From: Streptomyces olindensis | Lineage (GTDB): Bacteria > Actinomycetota > Actinomycetes > Streptomycetales > Streptomycetaceae | Direction: 5' to 3' | NCBI GenBank assembly: GCA_000696115.1 | Contig: JJOH01000101.1 | Coordinates: 1-64,000 of the forward strand | Length of the DNA: 64,000 nucleotides | Part shown: piece after piece, positions 39,233-48,113 of the stretch | How positions within the stretch are numbered: the first letter of the stretch is position 1 | How the letters are laid out: each line of letters starts with the position of its first letter | Made by a program: the position numbers and the translations under genes | The notes under the pieces: model-generated | Told to the model about the DNA's origin: nothing | Databases searched by the model: none | The model's input: the letters and a program-made list of their open reading frames with translations, nothing else

Positions 39233-40434
39233 GCCGCCTCCAGGGCCTCGGCGCGCAGGGCCGCCGCGCGGCGCAGGGCCGCCACCGCCGGGTCGTCGGG
39301 GTCGCCCGCCTCACCGCGGGCAGCCGCGAGGACGTCCTCGACGGTCGTCAGGCCGCCCAGTTCCGCCCGCACCGGGCGGCCGAGGGACGTCACCGCGCCC
39401 GTCTCGCGCGACCGGGTCCGGCAGTGGAAGGCCAGCTCGCACGCGGACAGGCACTCGGGCGCGTACGTCGCCGGGACCGACTCCACGGCCGCCGTCAGCT
39501 CCTCGGCGGGCAGCTCGGGCGAGAAGCACGTGCCCTCGGGGAGCGCGTCGGCGATGTCCTCGATGCGGGTCAGCCGGGCCAGCTGGCGGGCCGTCACCGC
39601 GCGCTGCTTGCGGATGTCCACCGCGGACGCGGCCGGCTGGTTGGAGAAGTCCCGGGGGCAGACCAGCAGGATCCGGTGCCGCACGCGCGGGGCCGCGACC
39701 CTGTCCTGGGCGCCGCGCCCCTCCGGCTCCGCGCCGAGACGCGCCGCGACCTCCTCCAGCGCCAGCACGTACACCGCCGCCTGCCGGGCCGCCGCCCCCA
39801 CCTTCGCCGGGTCCGCCGAACCGTCCAGCAGCGGGAACGACTTGATCTCCACCACCGTCCAGCTGCCGTCCGGATGCACCACCACCGCGTCCGGCTCCAG
39901 GAACGCGGGGGAGCCCGCGACGTCCAGCGCCAGCATCGGATGGTCGAGCAGGGTCCACGCGCCCGGGTGCGCCGCGGCCTCCCGCAGCTCCAGCGCCGTA
40001 CGGGCCGTGCGGCCCTGCGGGCCGGTCGCGGTCAGGTCGGGCACGCGCGCGTCGGCGGGTGGTTCGGCCGAGCGGTCCAGCTTCTCGTGCACCAGCCGCA
40101 GCAGCTCCGCACCGCCGTCGGCCTTGACCTTCGCCTCGAACGCGTTGCCCCGCGTGAGCGCGAACTGCGACTGCCCGAAAGTCGACGGGGAGCCCAGCGC
40201 GCTCGCCAGGGCCGCCTTGTTCACCCCGGCGCCGTCGAGGATCGCGCGCCGCGCGCACCCGGGGTTGGCGGCCAGGGCCGCCAGGGCGCGCGCGTCCAGT
40301 GCCTTCGCGGGTACGTCGGGGCCGCGCAGCTCAGCGAGCCGGTGCCGGAGCGCCGTCCCCCGCGTCCTTGGGGGAGGCACTCGGCTCGGCTCCCGCTCCG
40401 AGCCGCGCATCGCGCTGCCGTGGAATTCGCTCAC
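39223..40434 (-). CDS. Fe-S cluster PD-(D/E)XK (RecB/Cas4-like) nuclease
   Basis: A 403-residue nuclease. The active site reads EPDAVVVHPDGSWTVVEIKSF (Asp182, Glu196, Lys198), with the RecB motif QAAVY (218-222) after it. Four cysteines, Cys60 near the N-terminus and Cys328/Cys332/Cys338 (PECLSACELAFHC), are placed as in AddB, Cas4 and Dna2, where they bind a 4Fe-4S cluster. The expected activity is single-strand or end-resecting DNA cleavage. The start is uncertain: GTG 40434, ATG 40410 or GTG 40380 (the last has GGGAG nine bases upstream). All of these overlap the end of the PAP2 gene. It is the first gene of a tightly overlapped operon with the unknown protein and helicase. Confidence 0.88.
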   Translation of the reverse strand: MSEFHGSAMRGSEREPSRVPPPRTRGTALRHRLAELRGPDVPAKALDARALAALAANPGCARRAILDGAGVNKAALASALGSPSTFGQSQFALTRGNAFEAKVKADGGAELLRLVHEKLDRSAEPPADARVPDLTATGPQGRTARTALELREAAAHPGAWTLLDHPMLALDVAGSPAFLEPDAVVVHPDGSWTVVEIKSFPLLDGSADPAKVGAAARQAAVYVLALEEVAARLGAEPEGRGAQDRVAAPRVRHRILLVCPRDFSNQPAASAVDIRKQRAVTARQLARLTRIEDIADALPEGTCFSPELPAEELTAAVESVPATYAPECLSACELAFHCRTRSRETGAVTSLGRPVRAELGGLTTVEDVLAAARGEAGDPDDPAVAALRRAAALRAEALEAACR

Positions 40435-41284
40435 CCGCGGAAGTCTGGCATCCGGCACTGACAATTGAGGAACCTGCGCCGGAAGAGGCCGCCGCGACCG
40501 GCGCGACCCGCGGCAGGAGCTGTGCCCCGACCCGGTCCGCCGTCCGCATCACGACCGGCGCCAGCAGCAGTCCGACGCCCATGACGGCCGCGCCCGCGAC
40601 GGCGTCGAGGAAGTAGTGGTTGGCCGTGCCCATGACCACGATCGTCGTGATCAGCGGGTAGGCGACACCGGCCGCCTTCGCCGTGCGCGTGCCGCCGTAG
40701 CGCCACAGCATCACTCCGCACCACAGGGCCCAGCCCACGTGCAGACTCGGCATGGCCGCGTACTGGTTGGTCATGCCCCCCATGCCGCGCGGTGCGCTCG
40801 CCGCGCCGCCCCACCAGCCGTAGGAGCTGTACTGGGCCATCGTGTCCACGAAGCCGTGGCTCGCGTCGAGGAGCCGGGGCGGGCAGGTCGGCAGCAGGGT
40901 GAAACCGATCAGGCCTATGAGGGTGGACGTCATCAGCCAGGTCCGCGCGGCGCGGTAGCGCACGGCCCGGGAGCGGAAGAGCCAGACGAGGATCGCCGGC
41001 GTGACCAGGTAGTGCAGGGACGCGTACCAGAAGTCCGCCGGTATGCCTATCCAGGCCTCGCGCGTGAAGAGGCGGTTGAGTGGTTGCTCGAAGTTGATGC
41101 GGAGCGCCTTCTCGAAACGCAGGAGCGCCAGACCGTGGTCGACCGCACCGGAGACGTCGCCCCGGGCGAGGAGCCGGCCCGCCGTGTAGCACGCGTACAC
41201 CAGCAGGATCAGCGGCAGCTCGGTCCACCAGCGCAGCCTGCGCGCGGGGGCCGCCTCGGTGCCCGGTGTCTCGGCGTGCGGCAT
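40331..41284 (-). CDS. PAP2/AUR1-like membrane phosphatase or phosphotransferase
   Basis: A 317-residue membrane protein with about six helices. TNQYAAMPSLHVGWALWCGVMLW and GTANHYFLDAVAGA are the PAP2 active-site blocks (PSLHVGW with catalytic His; NHYFLD with His/Asp), here closer to the AUR1/inositol phosphotransferase branch. It probably transfers or removes phosphate on lipids. GGGGGAGG precedes ATG 41284. The last ~50 residues are hydrophilic and overlap the nuclease reading frame (up to about 100 bp), so the C-terminal tail is not conserved-looking. Confidence 0.85.
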   Translation of the reverse strand: MPHAETPGTEAAPARRLRWWTELPLILLVYACYTAGRLLARGDVSGAVDHGLALLRFEKALRINFEQPLNRLFTREAWIGIPADFWYASLHYLVTPAILVWLFRSRAVRYRAARTWLMTSTLIGLIGFTLLPTCPPRLLDASHGFVDTMAQYSSYGWWGGAASAPRGMGGMTNQYAAMPSLHVGWALWCGVMLWRYGGTRTAKAAGVAYPLITTIVVMGTANHYFLDAVAGAAVMGVGLLLAPVVMRTADRVGAQLLPRVAPVAAASSGAGSSIVSAGCQTSAGERIPRQRDARLGAGAEPSASPKDAGDGAPAPAR

Positions 41285-41475
41285 CCGATCGCCCTCCCCC
41301 TTCGTCGTCACGCGGCGCCCGGCCGTCCGGTCGTGCCACTTTACGGCGTACGTGTGCGCCCAGGGGGCGCTCTCCGGACCTCAAAGACGCAGAGATCGCC
41401 CCCCGGGTTGCCCGTGGACAGGGTGCGCGATGATGGACGCGTTCCGCTTGCGTTTTTCTTCCGGAAAGGTTCCCC

Positions 41476-42069
41476 ATGGCTGCGCGCATCCTCCTGGCCC
41501 GCCACGGACAGACCGAGTGGTCCCTGTCCGGCAAGCACACGGGCAGGACCGACGTGCCGCTTCTGGAGGAGGGCCGGCGCGGCGCCAAGCTGCTCGGCGA
41601 GCGCCTGCACCGGGCGCCCTACGACGGCCTGCCCGGTGTCGAAGTGCGCACCAGCCCGCTGGCACGCGCGCGTGAGACGTGCGAACTGGCCGGATTCGGG
41701 GACCGCGCGCGGGCCTGGGACGCGTTGCTGGAGTGGGACTACGGGGCGTACGAGGGCATGACGCCGGCGGACATCCAGGCCGTCCGGCCCGGCTGGCTGA
41801 TCTGGCGCGACGGCGTCCCCGAGGGCGAGACGCTCGCCGAGGTGACGGCCCGGGCGGACGAGGTGGTCTCCTGGGCCCGCTCCGAGGACCGCGACGTCCT
41901 GGTCTTCGCCCACGGGCACGTCCTGCGCTCCATCGGCGCGCGCTGGCTGGGCCTGCCGCTCGACTTCGCGGCCCGGATACGGCTGAACCCGACGTCCCTG
42001 TCGGTGCTGGGCTGGGCGTACGGGGAACCGGCGATCGAGAGCTGGAACGACCTGGGCCACCTGGTCTGA
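41476..42069 (+). CDS. histidine phosphatase family protein
   Basis: A 197-residue member of the phosphoglycerate-mutase-like superfamily. The catalytic His is in LLARHGQTEWSLSGKHTGRTD (RHG motif), a second Arg is in RTSPLARARET, Glu in WDYGAYEG and the second His in FAHGHVLR. All are present. It resembles broad phosphatases (PhoE/GpmB type); the substrate is not evident. GGAAAGG lies seven bases upstream of the ATG. A stand-alone gene, convergent with the NsdA-like gene. Confidence 0.9.
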   Translation: MAARILLARHGQTEWSLSGKHTGRTDVPLLEEGRRGAKLLGERLHRAPYDGLPGVEVRTSPLARARETCELAGFGDRARAWDALLEWDYGAYEGMTPADIQAVRPGWLIWRDGVPEGETLAEVTARADEVVSWARSEDRDVLVFAHGHVLRSIGARWLGLPLDFAARIRLNPTSLSVLGWAYGEPAIESWNDLGHLV

Positions 42070-42079
42070 AACGGCCTGG

Positions 42080-43540
42080 TCACGTGGTCCGAGTCGAGCG
42101 CGGCGACGCGGCGTGCCGGTCCAGGAACGCCGACACCCCCGACGCCCTCCGGTGCGGCAGCAGCACGCGCGCGGTGGCCGCCAGCATCGTCTGGACCCGG
42201 GACGACTGGACCTCCTCCAGCAGGTCCAGCACCCGCATCCCGGCCACCGCGGCCTCGTCCGGCCGCCCGCCCCGCGCGAGGTCGTCCGCCAGCTCCGCCG
42301 TGTACAGGGCGATGTTCCGTGTGAAGTGCGGATCCTGGAGTTCCGCCGCCCGCCGGGCGTGCCGTGCCGCCCGGGGCCAGTCGCCCAGCGTGGACCAGCA
42401 CTGCGCCTCCAGGCACTCCAGTTCGGCCTCGCCGTAGAAGCTCATCCACTCAGGGTCGGCGTCCGAGGGGCCCCGCTCGAAGAGCGCCTGGGCCCGGGCC
42501 AGGGCCTGCTCGCAGCCGACGCGGTCGGCGAGACCGGCCCAGCCGCCCGCCTCGCGCAGCGCGAGCAGCGACATCAGCCGGGCCGACCCCACGGGCCGGG
42601 CGACGCGCTGCGCGGCCTGGGCCGCCCGGACGGCCTCGCGCGGGCGGCCCGCGTCACGCGCGAGGAACGCCGTGTTGCAGAAGGCGTGCGCCTCCAGTCC
42701 CGGGTCGCCGGTCATCCGGGCGGTCGCCAGGGCCTCGGCGTAGTGGGAGCGGGCGTCGTCGAAGCGTCCCGAGTCGTGGGCCAGCCAGCCCACGGAGATG
42801 GCCAGTTCACCGGCGCCTGAGTAGAGCCGGTCGGCCGTCGTCTGCCGGGTCGTGCCGGCGTCGAGCAGCGCGTAGGCGGCACGCAGCGGGGCCGCCGCCC
42901 GGCGGTAGAGGCCGTCGGCGCCGTGCCGGTCGTCGAGCAGGCGGATCCGGCGGACGGCTTCTTCCAGGGCACCCGCGTCGCTCGCCCCGGCACGGCGCAC
43001 GGGGCGCTGTGCCGCCGCGGCGTCGAAGGCGAGGCCCACGGGCCCCAGCGAGGCGGCGGCCACCGTGGCGCCCCCGCCGGTCATGAATGCGCGACGTAGC
43101 ACGTCGCTCTCCTCGTAGGTGTCGTGCGGGTGGTACGGGTCGTACGGGTTCTGCGTGTCATACGGCTCGGACGCCCCACTGGTCTCACTCGTGACGTTCG
43201 TGAGGTTCGTGGTGCGCGTCAGGGGCGCGTTCTCGATGCCGCGCGCCCGGCGTCCGCGTACCGACGAGCGGGGCGCGAACCCGAGGTCGGTGAGCGTGCG
43301 ACCCGGGAACATGTGCAGGAACACCCGTTCATAGGCGTAGTTGGGGCAGCGGATCTCACCCGCCTCGACCCGCCCGATGTAGCGCGCGTCACAGCTCACC
43401 TGCTCGCCGATCTCGAGGCCGGCCCGGCGGATCGCCGCGGCGAACTCGGACGGCGAGCGCTGTCCGCGCAGCTGCCGGAAGGCGAGGTTCGGCCGTGTCG
43501 GCCGGTTGGGTTGAGACGAGGTCACCGCTGACGACGCCAT
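42080..43540 (-). CDS. NsdA/NsdB-like HTH-TPR regulator
   Basis: A 486-residue regulator. N-terminal residues about 15-85 (NLAFRQLRGQRSPSEFAAAIRRAGLEIGEQVSCDARYIGRVEAGEIRCP) form an XRE-like HTH. A linker rich in Tyr-Asp-Pro-His follows, then a small Ala/Gly segment and about 330 residues of TPR-like helices (HYAEALATARMTGDPGLEAHAF, RAAQAAQRVARPVG and others). This architecture is shared with NsdA, a negative regulator of antibiotic production and development in S. coelicolor; whether it is NsdA, NsdB or another paralogue is not decided. GAGAGGA precedes ATG 43540. Divergent from the small gene at 43838. Confidence 0.8.
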   Translation of the reverse strand: MASSAVTSSQPNRPTRPNLAFRQLRGQRSPSEFAAAIRRAGLEIGEQVSCDARYIGRVEAGEIRCPNYAYERVFLHMFPGRTLTDLGFAPRSSVRGRRARGIENAPLTRTTNLTNVTSETSGASEPYDTQNPYDPYHPHDTYEESDVLRRAFMTGGGATVAAASLGPVGLAFDAAAAQRPVRRAGASDAGALEEAVRRIRLLDDRHGADGLYRRAAAPLRAAYALLDAGTTRQTTADRLYSGAGELAISVGWLAHDSGRFDDARSHYAEALATARMTGDPGLEAHAFCNTAFLARDAGRPREAVRAAQAAQRVARPVGSARLMSLLALREAGGWAGLADRVGCEQALARAQALFERGPSDADPEWMSFYGEAELECLEAQCWSTLGDWPRAARHARRAAELQDPHFTRNIALYTAELADDLARGGRPDEAAVAGMRVLDLLEEVQSSRVQTMLAATARVLLPHRRASGVSAFLDRHAASPRSTRTT

Positions 43541-43837
43541 GGCCGGGTCCTCTCGTGCGAACCGTCGAACCATGCCGGATTCGGGGTGACTTGTGCGTGT
43601 TGTCAGCATGGCCTGCCCTGTGTCCGGCGGGCAAGAACGTACCTGCTGTGTCGGAGCCACCACGCTGGGTTTGGCTACAAACCGGATATCTCATCCGTGA
43701 TCTGCCATGAAGTGCCATCCTTTGCGGCTGACTTCCTCCGTAGCCGTTGACGGCCTCACGCGTTGAACCCTGCGGACCGGGAGGCCCCCGACTCCCGACC
43801 GCTCGTCCAAGCAGGGGTTTTCGTGGTGGAGGCCGGG

Positions 43838-44233
43838 ATGGAGACCAGCCGGATCAACGATCATCGAACGCCGCCGAGCACACCGGCGGCCGGCTGCGAT
43901 GTGGTGACGGTGCCGGCGCGGCAGGGGCTGGAGGCGGTCGACATCCTGCGGCGCGGGACAGCGGAAGCGGTGGGACCCGTCCTGCACCACGACGGGGGCG
44001 CCACCCTGGGGTTCCTGGTACCGCCGGGCACGGCCGCGGCATGGGACGTGCCCGGGAGCACGTGCACGGAGACCGACGGACGCGGACTGACCCTGGCGCC
44101 CGAACCCCCCGTGGCGGGCTCGGACTGGCTGCTCCCGCCCGGGGAGGCGGACCTCGCGACGGACCCCGCGGTGCTGCGCCGGGCCCTCGGGGAGGCGGCC
44201 CGGACGATCAGGGCGGCGGACGGCTGCCGCTGA
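43838..44233 (+). CDS. conserved hypothetical protein
   Basis: A 131-residue soluble protein (GCDVVTVPARQGLEAVDILRRG, VGPVLHHDGGATLGFLVPPGTAAAWDVPGS, SDWLLPPGEADLATDPAVLRRALGEAARTI). Similar proteins are common in Streptomyces next to regulators of this kind, but I cannot name a function. No signal peptide or membrane segment. ATG 43838 was chosen because GGAGG lies just upstream; a TTG at 43763 would extend it by 25 residues. Divergent from the NsdA-like gene across about 297 bp. Confidence 0.7.
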   Translation: METSRINDHRTPPSTPAAGCDVVTVPARQGLEAVDILRRGTAEAVGPVLHHDGGATLGFLVPPGTAAAWDVPGSTCTETDGRGLTLAPEPPVAGSDWLLPPGEADLATDPAVLRRALGEAARTIRAADGCR

Positions 44234-44306
44234 GGCGCCGGGCCCCGGGCGCCGGTCGGCGCGGAGCGCATGCCCTGCTCGACGGCTCGCCCCTGATAAT
44301 GCCCCC

Positions 44307-45173
44307 ATGGGAAAGTCCAGGAGCGGGCGGCGCCGAGCCGGTGCGGAGGCCGTCGTCGAGAGCGTCGACGGCGGGCTCGCCGAGCTGATCCCCGACCGCG
44401 AGCGGGCCCGGGCCTGGACCCTCGTGATCGACGGGGCCCCGCAGTCGCACGTCGACCTGGACGACCCGGCGTACCTGTCCTTCGAGTACCAGCGCCGGCT
44501 CGGGCATGTCATCGACCTCGTCGCCCCGCCGGGCCGGCCCGTGCACGCCGTGCACCTCGGCGGCGGCGCGCTCACCCTCGCCCGGTACGTCGCCGCCACC
44601 CGGCCCCGCTCCACCCAGCAGGTCGTCGAACGGGACGCCGCCCTCGTGCAACTGGTCCGCCGCGAGCTGCCGTTGGACCCGAACGCGCGGATCCGGGTGC
44701 GGTCCGTCGACGCCCGCGAGGGACTCGCCAAGGTGCCGGACGGCTGGGCCGACCTCGTCATCACCGACGTGTTCAGCGGCGCCCGGACACCGGCCCACCT
44801 GACCTCGACGGAGTTCCTCGACGACGTCCGCAGGGCCCTCAAGCCCGGCGGTGTCCACGCCGCCAACCTCGCCGACGGGCCGCCGCTGACCCACCTGCGC
44901 GGCCAGATCGCCACCGCCGCCGCCCGTTTCGAGCAGCTCGCGCTGGTCGCCGACCCGACGGTGCTGCGCGGCAAGCGCTTCGGCAACGCCGTCCTGGTCG
45001 CCTCCGACCTCCCGCTGCCCGTCGCCGAACTGACCCGCCGCGCCGCCTCCGACCCGCACCCGGGCCGGGTCGAGCACGGCAGGACGCTCACCCACTTCAC
45101 CGGCGGGGCCGTGCCCGTCACGGATCTCGCTGCGGTGGCCTCCCCGGCGCCGCCCGCGTCGGCGTTCCAGTAG
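44307..45173 (+). CDS. spermidine-synthase-like SAM-fold protein
   Basis: A 288-residue Rossmann-fold protein of the polyamine synthase/methyltransferase group. VHAVHLGGGALTLARYVAATRP is the SAM-binding loop. VVERDAALVQLVRRELPLD, a VDAREGLAKVPDGWADLVITDVFSG block and FLDDVRRALKPGGVHAANLAD follow, as in spermidine synthase. The aminopropyl-transfer gate motif is not clear, so it may be a related methyltransferase-like enzyme of other function. The basic start (MGKSRSGRRRAG) is not a signal. Single-gene unit. Confidence 0.85.
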   Translation: MGKSRSGRRRAGAEAVVESVDGGLAELIPDRERARAWTLVIDGAPQSHVDLDDPAYLSFEYQRRLGHVIDLVAPPGRPVHAVHLGGGALTLARYVAATRPRSTQQVVERDAALVQLVRRELPLDPNARIRVRSVDAREGLAKVPDGWADLVITDVFSGARTPAHLTSTEFLDDVRRALKPGGVHAANLADGPPLTHLRGQIATAAARFEQLALVADPTVLRGKRFGNAVLVASDLPLPVAELTRRAASDPHPGRVEHGRTLTHFTGGAVPVTDLAAVASPAPPASAFQ

Positions 45174-45206
45174 CCGAGTGGGGCTCACGGGCCCCGGGTC
45201 CGGCGC

Positions 45207-45716
45207 TCAGTAGGTCCCGATCTCCACGCGCGGCGGCCCGTCGTGCCAGGTGCAGAACACCGACACCCGGTCCGCGCCCGAGGAGAACTCCACGCGGATC
45301 CACGACTCCGTCTTCCACACCTGCATCGACCAGCCCGCGCCGGGAGTCGCCGAGACGAGGGAGGCGGACGTCCTCCCGAGGTCGAACACCGCCCGGCCGC
45401 CGTCGGTGTCGTAGCTCCTGACCCGGCCGGTGGCGGCGGGAGAGGGGCTGGGGGGCGTCCGAGTGGGGGCGGGGGTCGGCTTCGACGTCGTCGGCGGGGC
45501 GCTCGGGGGCGTCCGCTTAGGCGGAGGCGTCCGCTCCGTCGGCGTCGCGAGCGGCTTGGGCTCCCGCGGGGCCGCGTCGGCGGCCTTGATGGGCAGGGCG
45601 CGCGGCGGGTCGTAGGCCGTGCCCGCCATCACCGTGTGGACGCCCCACCACGACAGCGTGACCGCCGCGCCCGTGGCGAGCAGCCAGGCCAGCAGGTGTA
45701 CGAGTCCTCTGCGCAT
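45207..45716 (-). CDS. membrane-anchored protein with Pro/Thr-rich stalk
   Basis: A 169-residue protein with an N-terminal membrane segment (residues 5-31) and no clear cleavage site. A ~65-residue Pro/Thr/Ser linker follows (PPPKRTPPSAPPTTSKPTPAPTRTPP region), then a small C-terminal domain (VFDLGRTSASLVSATPGAGWSMQVWKTESWIRVEFSSGADRVSVFCTWHD) likely exposed on the outside. Family unknown. It lies between the spermidine-synthase-like gene and the two-component system, on the opposite strand to both. Confidence 0.75.
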   Translation of the reverse strand: MRRGLVHLLAWLLATGAAVTLSWWGVHTVMAGTAYDPPRALPIKAADAAPREPKPLATPTERTPPPKRTPPSAPPTTSKPTPAPTRTPPSPSPAATGRVRSYDTDGGRAVFDLGRTSASLVSATPGAGWSMQVWKTESWIRVEFSSGADRVSVFCTWHDGPPRVEIGTY

Positions 45717-45847
45717 CGCGGGCCATCCTGCCTCACGCGCCCCACGCGCTGTCCAGAACGGGCGTCACGCAGGGGCCCGTTGTCCACAACCGCGGAGTTG
45801 TCCACAGGCCCGCACCCGGCTGTTCGAGATGGCGTACGGTGCGGCGC

Positions 45848-46552
45848 ATGGCAAGTGTGCTCGTGGTCGAGGACGACCAGTTCGTACGCTCGGCGCTCAT
45901 CCGGCACCTGACCGACGCCTCGCACGCGGTGCGCAGCGTCGGTACGGCACTGGAGGCGCTGCGCGAGGTCGCCCATGTCCGCTTCGACGTGGTGATCCTG
46001 GACCTCGGACTGCCCGACCTCGACGGGTCCGAGGCCCTGAAGATGCTGCGCGGCATCACGGACGTGCCGGTGATCGTCGCCACCGCCCGGGACGACGAGG
46101 CGGAGATCGTCCGGCTGCTCAACGCGGGAGCGGACGACTACCTGACCAAGCCCTTCTCCGTCGAGCACCTCTCCGCCCGCATGGCGGCCGTGCTGCGCCG
46201 TGCCCGCTCCGGCTCCGGGGAAGGGCAGCCCTCCCCGGTGCTCCGGGTCGGCGGCCTGACCGTCGACCCGCTGCGCCGCCAGGCCGAGTTGGACGGCGCC
46301 CGGCTCGACCTCACCCGCCGCGAGTTCGACCTGCTCGCCTTCCTGGCCCGCCGGCCCGGAGTCGTCGTCCCCCGCAAGGAACTGCTCGCCGAGGTCTGGC
46401 AGCAGTCGTACGGCGACGACCAGACCATCGACGTCCATCTGTCCTGGCTGCGGCGGAAACTGGGGGAGACGGCCGCCAGCCCGCGCTATCTGCACACCCT
46501 CAGGGGCGTCGGTGTGAAGCTCGAACCGCCGGGGGCGGAGGCGCCGCGATGA
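45848..46552 (+). CDS. OmpR-family response regulator
   Basis: A 234-residue regulator. The receiver domain (1-115) has Asp9-Asp10 (VVEDD), the phospho-acceptor Asp52 (VILDLGLPD), a Thr in IVATARDD and Lys in YLTKPFS. The winged-helix DNA-binding domain (about 135-230) has REFDLLAFLARRPGVVVPRKELLAEVW and IDVHLSWLRRKLGE. The gene is coupled to the histidine kinase (ATGA overlap at 46549-46552). It lies before an alpha-galactoside transporter operon, but no binding site connecting them was seen. Confidence 0.95.
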   Translation: MASVLVVEDDQFVRSALIRHLTDASHAVRSVGTALEALREVAHVRFDVVILDLGLPDLDGSEALKMLRGITDVPVIVATARDDEAEIVRLLNAGADDYLTKPFSVEHLSARMAAVLRRARSGSGEGQPSPVLRVGGLTVDPLRRQAELDGARLDLTRREFDLLAFLARRPGVVVPRKELLAEVWQQSYGDDQTIDVHLSWLRRKLGETAASPRYLHTLRGVGVKLEPPGAEAPR

Positions 46553-47937
46553 GGTGGGCGCTGGTCAAGGTGGCGCTGGCGGTGACGACCATGGTCGTGC
46601 TCGCCTTCGCGGTGCCGCTCGGACTCGTCATCCGCGAGATGGCACGGGACCGTGCCTTCTCCAACGCCGAGCGGGAGGCCGCGGCCGTCGCCCCCGCCCT
46701 GTCCATCACCACCGACCACGACCAGCTGGAGCGGGTCGTCGCCGCCGCCGGATCCGATGCCGGCATGGCCGTGCACATACCGGCGGGCGACGGCCAGGAG
46801 GCCCTGGAACTCGGGCGGCAGCGCGCCGCCGACGAGGACATCGCGGCCGTCCGGAAGCTGGGCCGCGCCTCCACCACCGGCGTCCCCGGCGGCTCGACGC
46901 TGCTCCAGCCGGTCGCGCTCAGCACCGGCGAGATCGCGGTCGTCGAGGTGTACGTGCCGCAGGCCGAGGTCACCAACGGCGTGGGCACGGCCTGGGCGGT
47001 GCTCGCCGGAGTCGGTGTCGCGCTCGTCCTCGGGTCGGTCGCGGTCGCCGACCGGCTGGGCGTGCGGATGGTCCGGCCCGCCAAGCGCCTGGTCGACGGG
47101 GCGCGTGAACTGGGGGAGGGCAGGCTCGGCGCCCGGGTGCCGGAGGAGGGCCCGACCGAGCTGCGGCTGGCCGCCGTCGCGTTCAACTCCATGGCCGACC
47201 AGGTCGTCCAGCTCCTGGCGAACGAGCGGGAGCTGGCGGCCGACCTCTCCCACCGGCTGCGCACGCCCCTGACCGTGCTGCGGCTCAACACCGCCTCGCT
47301 CGGCGAGGGACCGGCCGCCGACCAGACCCGGAGCGCGGTCGAGCAGCTGGAGCGCGAGGTTGACACGATCATCCGCACGGCCCGGGAGGCCAAGCCGCAG
47401 ACGGCCGCGGCCGGTCCGGGAGCCGGGTGCGACGCCGCCGAGGTGGTGCGGGAACGGATGGCCTTCTGGTCGGCGCTCGCGGAGGACGAGGGCCGTACGT
47501 GGCGGGTGGCCGGGGCCGACCGGCCGGTGCGCATACCCGTGGCCCGCGCCGACCTGGCGGCCGCGCTCGACGCGCTGCTCGGCAACGTCTTCCGGCACAC
47601 CCCGGAGGGCACCGCCTTCGCGGTCGACGTGCACAACGCCGAGGACGCGGTGATCGTCCTCGTCTCCGACGCGGGCCCGGGCATACCCGACCCGAAGGCG
47701 GCGATGGCGCGGGGCCGTGGCTCCGGGAGCGACGGCTCGACCGGGCTGGGCCTGGACATCGTGCGCCGGCTCGCGGAGTCGACCGGCGGGGACCTGCGCA
47801 TCGGCTCCTCGGTGCTCGGCGGGACCGAGGTGCGGATCTGGATCCAGGTGGACGGCCGTGCCCCCGCGAGCCGGGGACACCGGCAGCTGCGACGCCGACG
47901 GCCCGGCAGGCCGGCCGCCGCCTTCAAGCACTCCTGA
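46549..47937 (+). CDS. sensor histidine kinase
   Basis: A 462-residue membrane kinase. Helices at about 8-28 and 148-168 flank an extracellular sensor of ~120 residues. A HAMP domain follows (RPAKRLVDGARELGEGRLGARVPE). The H box is ELAADLSHRLRTPLTVLRL (His235). The catalytic domain has N box ALLGNVFRHTPEG, G1 DAGPGIPDP and G2 GSTGLGLDIVRR. The short basic C-terminus (RRRRPGRPAA) is unusual. All core residues are intact. The stimulus is unknown. Confidence 0.95.
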   Translation: MRWALVKVALAVTTMVVLAFAVPLGLVIREMARDRAFSNAEREAAAVAPALSITTDHDQLERVVAAAGSDAGMAVHIPAGDGQEALELGRQRAADEDIAAVRKLGRASTTGVPGGSTLLQPVALSTGEIAVVEVYVPQAEVTNGVGTAWAVLAGVGVALVLGSVAVADRLGVRMVRPAKRLVDGARELGEGRLGARVPEEGPTELRLAAVAFNSMADQVVQLLANERELAADLSHRLRTPLTVLRLNTASLGEGPAADQTRSAVEQLEREVDTIIRTAREAKPQTAAAGPGAGCDAAEVVRERMAFWSALAEDEGRTWRVAGADRPVRIPVARADLAAALDALLGNVFRHTPEGTAFAVDVHNAEDAVIVLVSDAGPGIPDPKAAMARGRGSGSDGSTGLGLDIVRRLAESTGGDLRIGSSVLGGTEVRIWIQVDGRAPASRGHRQLRRRRPGRPAAAFKHS

Positions 47938-47988
47938 CTCGTCGGGCGCACGGGTCGGTCACGTTTCGACAAATGCACGGAACGGCTC

Positions 47989-48018
47989 TTGACGCATGAC
48001 CGGACATACGGCTGTTAT
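47989..48018 (+). promoter_or_regulatory. candidate vegetative promoter of the alpha-galactoside operon
   Basis: TTGACG (47989-47994) and TGTTAT (48013-48018) are separated by 18 bp, 96 bp before the ATG of the substrate-binding protein. Boxes resemble sigma-70 type signals. No operator was recognised beside them. Confidence 0.4.
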
Positions 48019-48113
48019 TGCGCCACCGTGTTCGGTCAAGTTGATTTCTGGTCGATTGCGACTGGATTTCACGCCACACCCTCATGACCGAACCCTGCCC
48101 TCAGGAGCCGTTC

